This document shows, piece by piece, positions 1-5,419 of a DNA stretch of 6,298 nucleotides (positions within the stretch are counted from its first letter, which is position 1; every line of letters begins with the position of its first letter). This DNA is from Burkholderiales bacterium (lineage in GTDB: Bacteria; Pseudomonadota; Gammaproteobacteria; Burkholderiales; Burkholderiaceae_C). A program made the position numbers and the translations under genes. The DNA is taken from NCBI GenBank assembly GCA_025352345.1, contig JANXTP010000195.1, positions 1 through 6,298 on the forward strand, given 5' to 3'. The notes beneath the pieces are model-generated. The model was not told the DNA's origin and did not search any database. It worked only from the letters and a program-made list of their open reading frames with translations.

Positions 1-140
1 GCATCATGGTGGTGATGCGCATCTTCAAAATCGAAGTGCCTGGCATCCCGACCGTGATGCGCGTGATGGCCGCCTGCGAGCGGCTCGATGCCTTCGTCGC
101 GGCAGACCCGAGCCGTCAGGTCGGCGCGCCGCAAGCCTGA
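1..140 (+). CDS. Glutathione S-transferase family protein, C-terminal end (partial)
   Basis: This is the last 45 residues of a gene that enters from the left edge, read in the frame beginning at base 3 and stopping with TGA at 138-140. The visible tail contains PGIPTVMRVMAACERLDAF followed by VAADPSRQ. It fits the final helices of the glutathione S-transferase superfamily, where a 'fPt..rv...c..l.aF..A.P..Q' pattern ends many maleylacetoacetate isomerase and related GST proteins. These enzymes use glutathione in the cytosol for conjugation or isomerisation. The thioredoxin-like N-terminal domain with the glutathione site is outside the window, so substrate and subfamily cannot be judged. The frame is clean up to the stop, so nothing suggests it is broken, but only the tail is visible. 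The family call is moderately confident; any maiA assignment would be speculation. Confidence 0.75.
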   Translation, partial: IMVVMRIFKIEVPGIPTVMRVMAACERLDAFVAADPSRQVGAPQA

Positions 141-183
141 AGGCTGTCTCGCCATTGACCTGGGCCACGACTCACCCACACGC

Positions 184-189
184 GAGGAG
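184..189 (+). promoter_or_regulatory. Ribosome binding site of the hydrolase remnant
   Basis: The sequence GAGGAG lies 7 bases before the ATG at 197. It is a strong Shine-Dalgarno match and fixes 197, rather than the in-frame ATG at 155, as the original start of the broken hydrolase gene. Its survival suggests that the decay of the gene is fairly recent. Confidence 0.55.
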
Positions 190-196
190 TCGCACC

Positions 197-482
197 ATGC
201 CCATGCTCAAAGTCGGAACTGCGCCCGGATGTGGCCGCTCGTGGGATGCGCAAGTGCCGGCGCTGATCGCTGCGGAGTACCGCGTTTTCACCTGTGACCG
301 CCGTGGCCTTAGTCGATCCTTGCAGACGCCGATGTGATCGTACCGCTCGAGGTCAGCGGGGCTCGCACGCAATGGGCCGTTGCAGACAGCCATCTTTGTG
401 TCGTGAAGGCCGGCCGCACGGCTTCAACTTGTTGGACCCAGCCGAGTTCAAGAAGGGCCTGCTCGACTTGCCGAGCGCTTGA
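197..482 (+). pseudogene. Broken chloroperoxidase-like alpha/beta hydrolase
   Basis: Three pieces in three frames together match the two ends of a non-heme chloroperoxidase/alpha-beta hydrolase of about 270 residues. Piece one starts at ATG 197 and includes RSWDAQVPALIAAEYRVFT then CDRRGLSRS, the strand and turn normally written 'WdaQ...l...GYRVia.DRRGhGrS'. It ends at a TGA at 335-337. Piece two, in the next frame from about 322, reads ADADVIVPLEVSGARTQ, the family's 'GdaD.ivPfevSg.rth' segment that carries the late acid residue. Piece three begins after a one-base loss around 408-414 and reads RPHGFNLLDPAEFKKGLLD, the catalytic-histidine 'PHGFN' tail, ending with TGA at 480-482. The centre is missing between about 310 and 322, including the G-x-S-x-G nucleophile elbow and the lid. 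No active enzyme can be made. The original substrate is unknown. Confidence 0.85.
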
Positions 483-696
483 ACTCGAACACTGGCACCG
501 TCGACCCATTTGGGGTGGCCAATGTCAGCAGAGGGTTGGTTCTAGCCAGCCGGCTGTGCCGACAGGGCGCTGTGGTGCCGTCGCTCGACGAACAGGCGAC
601 GGCAGCACCGATGCGCATTGGAGAGCAGCGCCGCGGCGATGCTGCGTGCGAAGGCCTGCGGCGCGAATTCAGGGTCGCGCATCTCGCCGCGTCAGG
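483..696. other. Gene-poor spacer between two convergent gene remnants
   Basis: This stretch separates the end of the hydrolase remnant (plus strand) from the end of the antitoxin-toxin fusion (minus strand). I see no convincing gene, RNA or terminator hairpin with a T-run. Translating the minus strand across about 560-680 gives a short open stretch beginning RDPEFAPQAFARS. It looks protein-like in composition and could be a scrap of a regulator, but I cannot name its family. The segment GGGTGGCCAATGTCAGC (about 514-530) resembles sequence seen at ends of some IS21-family elements, but no transposase or partner end is present. Bases 691-705 hold three tandem near-identical pentamers (GTCAG, GTCAG, GTCAC). 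Confidence 0.4.
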
Positions 697-1059
697 TCAG
701 GTCACCTTGACCCCCGGCAACTTGCGCATGCCTCGATCGAAGGTCGCGCTGAAGTCGCAGCCCAGCCGGGCCTGCTTGGCGACGATCAGGCAGTCGGCGA
801 ACCCACAGGAGCCTGCTGCTTCGAACAGACTGAGTGCCGCGGCGACGGCCTCGTCCATTTGCTCGGCGGTGAGCGGCACGGCATGCGGGAATTTGGGCAA
901 GCCCCGGATTCGCCGAGCGTCGGGCTGGACCTGTCGGGTGGTGATCGTGTTGTCGGCCTGGATCTGGAAGTCGAGGATCGCTTCGGCATCGAGGTTCAGG
1001 CGGTCGCGAATCTCCTTGGGCAAGGTGAGTTGGCCCTTGCTGGTGAGTGTGGCGAACAT
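697..1059 (-). CDS. AbrB-type antitoxin fused in frame to a truncated VapC PIN-domain toxin
   Basis: The 120-residue protein has two recognisable parts. Residues 1-45 (starting MFATLTSKGQLTLPKEIRD) are a complete SpoVT/AbrB-type swapped-hairpin DNA-binding domain, the operator-binding half of VapB/MazE-like antitoxins. Residues 46-72 look like the antitoxin's toxin-neutralising tail, ending TAEQMDEAVA. From about residue 74 it reads as the last third of a PIN-domain RNase: GFADCLIVAKQARLGCD, then the ATFDR motif and KLPGVKV. The PIN acidic residues D89 and D108 are kept, but the N-terminal Asp and central Glu needed for metal binding are absent, so toxin activity is not expected. I infer that an in-frame deletion joined vapB to the end of vapC, with the junction near 835-845. 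The start at 1059 has a weak ribosome site. The protein may still bind DNA and repress itself. A genuinely evolved fusion is the less likely alternative. Confidence 0.82.
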   Translation of the reverse strand: MFATLTSKGQLTLPKEIRDRLNLDAEAILDFQIQADNTITTRQVQPDARRIRGLPKFPHAVPLTAEQMDEAVAAALSLFEAAGSCGFADCLIVAKQARLGCDFSATFDRGMRKLPGVKVT

Positions 1060-1086
1060 GCTGGGGTTTCTTTTGGCTCGACGGAT

Positions 1087-1111
1087 TCCTTACAGTCTAT
1101 TCAGGTAAGGA
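1087..1111. promoter_or_regulatory. Inverted repeat, putative operator of the antitoxin fusion
   Basis: TCCTTAC (1087-1093) and GTAAGGA (1105-1111) form a perfect 7-bp inverted repeat with an 11-bp spacer. It sits 28-52 bases upstream of the antitoxin start at 1059, in the expected promoter zone. AbrB-type VapB/MazE antitoxins characteristically bind such palindromes to repress their own operon. There is no T-run and the loop is AT-containing, so a terminator is unlikely. A weak -10-like TAGACT on the minus strand lies inside the spacer (1099-1094), so a bound protein would block it, but I see no good -35. The repeat is seen directly; the operator role is inferred. Confidence 0.42.
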
Positions 1112-1189
1112 GCTTTGCACGACCCTTGGGCCATCCATCGAGGTCCGAACGGCTCGCGCCGCAGTCGCACGGCAAGAGACGCGGTAGGA

Positions 1190-2134
1190 CTACTCCAAAT
1201 TTTGCACCTGCTCGCGAAGCTGCTCGATCGACACCTTCATGTCCAGCGAAATGGTGGTGAGCTCCAGGCTCGACGCCTTCGAGCCCAATGTGTTCGCTTC
1301 TCGCAGCAGTTCCTGGATCAGGAAGTCGAGTCGCTTGCCCACCTCGCCGCCGGCCTTGAGCATCCGCGCCATCTCGTCGAGGTGGGCGCGCAGCCGGGCC
1401 AGCTCTTCCGCCACGTCGATGCGGATCGCATAGGCCGCCGCTTCGTTCAACGCGCGTTCCTGCAGCGCTTCGCGTGACACGGTCTGCGTCGCGCCGGTTT
1501 GTTCCAGCGCTTCCTGCCAGCGCTCGAGAAACTTCTGCTGCTGGCGCTGCACGGTGGCGGGCACCAAGGGCTCGGCCCGCGCGGCGAGATCGCACAGGCG
1601 GTTCACCCCGGCCATCAACACCTCGACCAGCCGCTGGCCTTCGCGTGCACGCGCCTCGCGCAGGCCGGCAATGGCGCGCTTGACAGCGTCCAGTGCCGCG
1701 TCGTCCAGCTGTTCGTGGGACGCACTCGCCTTGCACCAGTGCAGTACCTCGTTCACCGACAGCTCCTGCGCGCTGGGCAGCCAGCCGCGGATCGTGCTTT
1801 GCAGGTGCGACAGCCGGTTCAGTTGCTCCGGCTGCGGTTGCGGCCACGTGGTGTCGGCACTCGACTGGGTGTTCAGCCTCAGCTCGATCTTGCCGCGGCG
1901 AAAGGTGGCGGTCAGCAGTTCACGCAGTGTGGGTTCGAGCGCGCGCAGGTTGTCGGGCAGGCGCAGGTTCAGGTCGAGAAAGCGTCCGTTGACGCTGCGC
2001 AATTCGACGCTGACGCTGGCCCGCAAGAGTGCGGCGGATCGGGCGATTGGCAGCTCGGTGGTTGGGGTCGAAACCGCTGTCTCGGCCGCGCCAGCGGTGG
2101 CGCTGGCGTAGCCGGTCATGCTGTAGACTGGCAT
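1190..2134 (-). CDS. yicC: YicC/YloC family endoribonuclease
   Basis: This 314-residue protein has the family hallmarks: SMTGYAS at 5-11, VELRSVNGRFLDLNLRLP from residue 43, RRGKIELRL, an EGQRL helix, a YAIRIDVAEELARLRAHLDE-type segment, GKRLDFLIQELLREAN near the C-terminus, and the terminal MKVSIEQLREQ. YicC-family proteins are cytosolic endoribonucleases; the Escherichia coli member has been linked to turnover of small RNAs together with PNPase. E. coli YicC is 287 residues. The excess here is mostly a low-complexity Ala/Thr/Pro insertion at about residues 12-38, between the SMTGYA start and the first conserved strand. The start at 2134 is preceded by AGGGGGTG on the minus strand. Its start codon faces that of the kinase gene across 29 bp, so the two promoters must overlap the neighbouring coding regions. 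Downstream lies a decayed region instead of the gmk-rpoZ genes that often follow yicC in Burkholderiales. Confidence 0.96.
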   Translation of the reverse strand: MPVYSMTGYASATAGAAETAVSTPTTELPIARSAALLRASVSVELRSVNGRFLDLNLRLPDNLRALEPTLRELLTATFRRGKIELRLNTQSSADTTWPQPQPEQLNRLSHLQSTIRGWLPSAQELSVNEVLHWCKASASHEQLDDAALDAVKRAIAGLREARAREGQRLVEVLMAGVNRLCDLAARAEPLVPATVQRQQQKFLERWQEALEQTGATQTVSREALQERALNEAAAYAIRIDVAEELARLRAHLDEMARMLKAGGEVGKRLDFLIQELLREANTLGSKASSLELTTISLDMKVSIEQLREQVQNLE

Positions 2135-2163
2135 CGAATGTCACCCCCTGCAAACCGCTGATT
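2135..2163. promoter_or_regulatory. 29-bp divergent spacer between yicC and the kinase operon
   Basis: The start codons of yicC (minus) and the kinase (plus) are separated by only 29 bases. The yicC ribosome site occupies part of this (CACCCCC on the plus strand). No clear Shine-Dalgarno precedes the kinase ATG. Both promoters must therefore lie inside the opposite gene's 5' coding region. A TAGACT hexamer at 2124-2129 is a possible -10 for the kinase operon, but no convincing -35 accompanies it. The arrangement makes mutual transcriptional interference or co-regulation likely. Confidence 0.3.
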
Positions 2164-3132
2164 ATGTCGAAGCTGAAGCCTGCTCCGCTGCCTTCCGGCA
2201 CCGTGGTCGGTGGCTACCAGGTCATCAAGAAATTGGCGGCCGGCGGGTTCGGCGTGGTGTATCTGGCAGAAGACCCGCAGCGCCACATGGTGGCGGTCAA
2301 GGAGTACCTGCCGTCGTCGCTGGCCGAGCGCTCGCCCGGTGAGCTGACGCCGCGGGTCAAGCCCGAGAAGCAGCCGCTGGACCGGCTGGGCTTGAAGAGC
2401 TTCTTCGAAGAAGGCCGGTCGCTCGCGCAGATCTCGCACCCGAGCGTTGTCTCGGTGTTGAACTTCTTCCGCGAGAACGAAACCGTCTACATGGTGATGA
2501 ACTACCTGCAGGGCGACACCCTGCAAGACTTCATCGTCACCGCGCGTGACCTGAAGCGCGACAAGGTGTTCCGCGAGTCCACCATCCGCAGCCTGTTCGA
2601 CGAGATCCTGCGCGGCCTGCGCATCGTGCACCAGCACAAGATGCTGCACCTGGACATCAAACCGGCCAACATCTTCGTCACCAACGACAACAAGGCCGTG
2701 ATGCTCGACTTCGGCGCCGCGCGCGAAGTGCTGAGCAAGGAAGGCAATTTCATCCGCCCGATGTACACGCCGGGCTTCGCGGCGCCCGAGATGTACAGGC
2801 GCGACGGCACGCTGGGCCCGTGGACCGACATCTATGCCATCGGCGCCTGCATCTACGCCTGCATGCAGGGCTACCCGCCGAACGATGCGCCGCAACGCAT
2901 CGAGAAGGATCGCTTGGCGCTCAGCCTGAGCCGGCTGCGCAACATCTATTCCGACAACCTGATCGAAGTGACCGAGTGGTGCATGTCGCTCGACCCGCTG
3001 TCGCGCCCGCAAAGCGTGTTTGCGCTGCAGAAGGAGCTGGCGCGCGAGACCGAGCGCCGCTACACCAAGCTGAGTTTCGGTGAGCGCCTGAAGATGCAGC
3101 TCGAAAACCTGACCACCGGCGCCAAAGCGTAA
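2164..3132 (+). CDS. Soluble Ser/Thr protein kinase
   Basis: The 322-residue protein is essentially one Hanks-type kinase domain. Visible elements are the glycine-rich loop LAAGGFGVVY (24-33), where the first canonical Gly is Ala, the ATP-anchoring Lys46 in VAVKEYLP, a probable helix-C glutamate in FFEEGRSL (80-87), the catalytic loop HLDIKPANIF (162-171; Asp164, Lys166, Asn169), the metal-binding DFG at 182-184 and the APE motif at 207-209. The catalytic loop has Leu in place of the usual Arg of HRD, which suggests activity may not depend on activation-loop phosphorylation. There is no membrane segment, PASTA repeat or sensor domain, so it should be cytosolic, with its input coming from a partner. 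I chose ATG 2164 because homology begins shortly after it; the upstream in-frame ATG at 2029 would only add yicC antisense sequence. A PP2C phosphatase follows after 14 bp, its probable antagonist. The substrate is unknown. Confidence 0.95.
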   Translation: MSKLKPAPLPSGTVVGGYQVIKKLAAGGFGVVYLAEDPQRHMVAVKEYLPSSLAERSPGELTPRVKPEKQPLDRLGLKSFFEEGRSLAQISHPSVVSVLNFFRENETVYMVMNYLQGDTLQDFIVTARDLKRDKVFRESTIRSLFDEILRGLRIVHQHKMLHLDIKPANIFVTNDNKAVMLDFGAAREVLSKEGNFIRPMYTPGFAAPEMYRRDGTLGPWTDIYAIGACIYACMQGYPPNDAPQRIEKDRLALSLSRLRNIYSDNLIEVTEWCMSLDPLSRPQSVFALQKELARETERRYTKLSFGERLKMQLENLTTGAKA

Positions 3133-3146
3133 GCCGACACGACGTC

Positions 3147-4064
3147 ATGCGCTTTTCCATCTACCAGGTCAGCCGCAAGGGCGGCCGTGAGAAGAACGAA
3201 GACCGCATGGGGTATTCGTACACCCGCGACTCCGGTCTGTTCGCGGTGGCCGACGGCATGGGCGGGCACCCGGAGGGCGAGGTGGCGTCGCAGCTGGCCT
3301 TGCAGACCATGTCGGCGCTGTTTCAGCGTGAGGCCAAGCCCACGCTGGCCGACCCGCTGGCCTTCCTGAACCAGGCCATCATGGCCGGCCACCATCAGCT
3401 GCTGCGCTATTCGGCGCAGAAGGCGCTGGCCGACACGCCGCGCACCACCATCATCGCCTGCGTGCTGCAGGGCGACTCCGCCTACTGGGCGCATTGCGGC
3501 GATTCGCGGCTGTACATCGTGCGCGGCGACAAGCTGGTGGCGCGCACCCGCGACCATTCGTATTCCGAACTGCAGGACGCGCTGCATTCGGTGGTGCCGA
3601 TGCGCGAGCGCCTGAACCGCAATGTGCTGTTCACCTGCCTGGGCAGCCCGGGCAAGCCGGTGATCGACACCGCCGGCCCGTTTCAGATGCAGGGCGGCGA
3701 CCGGCTGATGTTGTGCTCCGACGGCCTGTGGAGCACGGTCACCGATGCGTCGATCACCGAACAGCTGGCGCAGCATGCGATCACCGAATCGGTGCCCGAG
3801 CTGGTCGAGCAGGCGCTGCGCAATGGCGGGCCGAAGTGCGACAACGTGTCGGTGATGGCCATCGAGTGGGAAACCTCCGAAGCCGCCACCAGCGCCGCCG
3901 GCGTGTCAACACAGGCGCTGGGCGAAGAGGTGTTCGCCTCGACGATCCAGGCCAGCGTGCTCGGCCACGATGTGATCGACGACCTCGACGATGCCGAGAT
4001 CGAGCGGTCGATCAAGGAAATCAACGACGCCATCCGGCGCTCGTCGTCACCGAAAAAATCCTGA
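3147..4064 (+). CDS. PP2C-family Ser/Thr protein phosphatase
   Basis: This 305-residue protein carries the full set of PP2C/PPM motifs: REKNEDR (14-20), VADGMGGH (34-41, with metal ligands Asp36 and Gly37), TPRTTIIACVL (97-107), CGDSRLY (117-123), SDGLW with metal ligand Asp192, and CDNVSVM (231-237, metal ligand Asp232). PP2C enzymes are manganese/magnesium-dependent phosphatases that remove phosphate from Ser/Thr. The catalytic domain ends near residue 240. The last 65 residues form an extra tail: a small-residue linker, then an acidic segment (DDLDDAEIERS) and a basic end (SSSPKKS). The tail has no motif I recognise and may serve docking or regulation. The gene follows the kinase by 14 bp and precedes rph by 10 bp. 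The most economical reading is that it reverses phosphorylation by the adjacent kinase, as in other bacterial kinase/phosphatase pairs. No signal peptide or membrane segment is seen. Confidence 0.96.
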   Translation: MRFSIYQVSRKGGREKNEDRMGYSYTRDSGLFAVADGMGGHPEGEVASQLALQTMSALFQREAKPTLADPLAFLNQAIMAGHHQLLRYSAQKALADTPRTTIIACVLQGDSAYWAHCGDSRLYIVRGDKLVARTRDHSYSELQDALHSVVPMRERLNRNVLFTCLGSPGKPVIDTAGPFQMQGGDRLMLCSDGLWSTVTDASITEQLAQHAITESVPELVEQALRNGGPKCDNVSVMAIEWETSEAATSAAGVSTQALGEEVFASTIQASVLGHDVIDDLDDAEIERSIKEINDAIRRSSSPKKS

Positions 4065-4074
4065 GGGTTCAGAC

Positions 4075-4800
4075 ATGAGTTTCACACGCACGCAAGGGCG
4101 CGGCGTCGATGCGCTGCGGCCGGTTCGCATCACGCGGCACTACACCAAACACGCCGAGGGCTCGGTGCTGATCGCCTTCGGCGACACCCAGGTGCTGTGC
4201 ACCGCGTCGGTCGAAGAGAAGGTGCCGCCGCACAAACGGGGCAGCGGAGAAGGCTGGGTCACCGCCGAATACGGCATGCTGCCGCGCGCCACCCACACCC
4301 GCAGTGACCGCGAGGCGGCCAAGGGCAAGCAGAGCGGCAGAACCCAGGAAATACAACGGCTGATCGGCCGCTCATTGCGCTGCGTGTTCGACCTGAAGGC
4401 GCTCGGTGAACGCACGATCTCGCTCGACTGCGACGTGATCCAGGCCGACGGCGGCACGCGCACGGCCGCGATCACCGGCGCCTTCGTGGCGGCGCATGAT
4501 GCGGTTTCGGGCCTGATCGCGCAAGGCAAGATCGCGAAGTCGCCGATCCGCGAGTTTGTGGCTGCGGTGTCGGTCGGCATCGTCGACGGCACACCGCTGC
4601 TCGACCTCGAATACGTCGAGGACTCGGCCTGCGACACCGACATGAATGTGGTGATGACCGGCGCCGGTGGCTTCGTCGAAGTGCAGGGCACGGCCGAAGG
4701 CGTGGCGTTCTCGCGCGCCGAGATGGACAGCCTGCTGCAGCTTGCCGACCAGGGCATCCGTCAACTGGTGGCTGCACAACGCCGCGCGCTCGGGGTGTGA
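4075..4800 (+). CDS. rph: Ribonuclease PH
   Basis: RNase PH is a phosphate-dependent 3'-to-5' exoribonuclease that trims the 3' ends of tRNA precursors and some structured RNAs, releasing nucleoside diphosphates. It acts as a hexameric ring in the cytosol. The protein is 241 residues, close to the 238 of E. coli. Conserved blocks are RPVRITRHYTKHAEGSVL (15-32), GWVTAEYGMLPR (60-71), SGRTQEIQRLIGRSLR (87-102; Arg89 aligns with the phosphate-binding Arg86 of E. coli), DCDVIQADGGTRTAAITGA (118-136; Gly127-Thr128-Arg129 being the second phosphate contact) and the acidic EDSACDTDMN (182-191). The start at 4075 has GAGGG 7 bases upstream, overlapping the phosphatase stop codon. rdgB follows after 4 bp, so translation is probably coupled. 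The gene appears fully intact, unlike the frameshifted rph of E. coli K-12. Confidence 0.98.
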   Translation: MSFTRTQGRGVDALRPVRITRHYTKHAEGSVLIAFGDTQVLCTASVEEKVPPHKRGSGEGWVTAEYGMLPRATHTRSDREAAKGKQSGRTQEIQRLIGRSLRCVFDLKALGERTISLDCDVIQADGGTRTAAITGAFVAAHDAVSGLIAQGKIAKSPIREFVAAVSVGIVDGTPLLDLEYVEDSACDTDMNVVMTGAGGFVEVQGTAEGVAFSRAEMDSLLQLADQGIRQLVAAQRRALGV

Positions 4801-4804
4801 TGCC

Positions 4805-5419
4805 ATGAAGCTGGTGCTGGCCTCGAACAACGCCGGCAAGCTGGCTGAGCTGCACGCGCTCTTCGCGCCGCTGGGCCTGGCGCTGGTGCGGCAAGGCGAA
4901 CTCAACATTCCCGAGGCCGAAGAGCCGCACCTGACCTTCCTCGAGAACGCGCTCGCGAAAGCGCGGCATGCGGCTCGTCTCGCGGGAAGCGCGGCCATCG
5001 CCGACGACTCGGGCTTGTGCGTCGATGCGCTGGGTGGCGCGCCCGGTGTGCGCTCGGCTCGGTATGCCGAAGACCACGGCCATCCGAAGGGCGATGCATC
5101 GAACAACCGGGTGCTGCTCGACAAACTGTCGGCGTTCCCTGAAGCGTCGCAGCGCAGCGCACGGTTCGTCTGTGCGCTGGTGGCTGTGCGCGCGGCCGAT
5201 GACCCGCAGCCGCTGGTGGCGATGGGCCGCTGGGCCGGTGTGATCTGGCCCGAACCACGCGGTGACTCCGGCTTCGGCTACGACCCGCTGCTGTACATCC
5301 CCGAGTTGGAGCAGACGGTCGCCGAGTTGAGCCCCGACGACAAGAATGAGTGCAGCCACCGCGGCCTCGCAGCGCGCGACATGCTGCGGCAGATGCGCGA
5401 GGTCTGGGGCCTTGGCTGA
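4805..5419 (+). CDS. rdgB: RdgB/HAM1 dITP/XTP pyrophosphatase
   Basis: This enzyme hydrolyses the non-canonical purine nucleoside triphosphates ITP, dITP and XTP to monophosphate and pyrophosphate, keeping deaminated purines out of DNA and RNA. At 204 residues it is near the 197 of E. coli RdgB. Motifs are SNNAGKL (7-13, triphosphate binding), FLENALAKAR (45-54), ADDSGL (66-71, with Asp68 as the likely general base), GGAPGVRSARYA (77-88), SGFGYDPLLY (155-164) and SHR (184-186), all in the expected order and spacing. The start at ATG 4805 lies 4 bp after the rph stop; a GGGGTG just upstream, inside the end of rph, can serve as ribosome site. Its last 8 bases overlap the beginning of hemW. An rph-rdgB-hemW order is common in proteobacteria and supports the call. 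Confidence 0.98.
   Translation: MKLVLASNNAGKLAELHALFAPLGLALVRQGELNIPEAEEPHLTFLENALAKARHAARLAGSAAIADDSGLCVDALGGAPGVRSARYAEDHGHPKGDASNNRVLLDKLSAFPEASQRSARFVCALVAVRAADDPQPLVAMGRWAGVIWPEPRGDSGFGYDPLLYIPELEQTVAELSPDDKNECSHRGLAARDMLRQMREVWGLG
5399..5403 (+). promoter_or_regulatory. Ribosome binding site supporting a TTG start for hemW
   Basis: GAGGT lies within the end of rdgB, 8 bases before the TTG at 5412. No ATG exists in the hemW frame upstream of the iron-sulfur motif, so this site decides between TTG 5412 and the in-frame GTG at 5442. The GTG has no comparable upstream match. Confidence 0.55.

Noticed and set aside
691..705. Three tandem pentamers GTCAG/GTCAG/GTCAC over the stop codon of the fusion
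   Set aside because: Too short and too few copies to be more than chance or a minor slippage tract.
1150..1161. Small hairpin (4-bp stem, GCGA loop on the minus strand) downstream of yicC as a terminator
   Set aside because: The stem is too short and no T-run follows, so I cannot support a terminator call.
334..1260. 308-codon plus-strand open frame across the decay zone
   Set aside because: Only its first 25 or so residues are meaningful, as the middle piece of the hydrolase remnant. The rest runs antisense to the AbrB-PIN fusion and into the end of yicC.
2029..2163. Upstream ATG at 2029 as the kinase start
   Set aside because: The 45 extra residues are the antisense of the conserved yicC N-terminus, are Arg/Trp-rich and resemble no kinase leader; ATG 2164 fits the domain boundary.
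2116..3012. 298-codon minus-strand open frame opposite the kinase
   Set aside because: The kinase on the plus strand has every catalytic motif in order; the antisense product has composition-driven repeats of His, Val and Gln and no recognisable domain.
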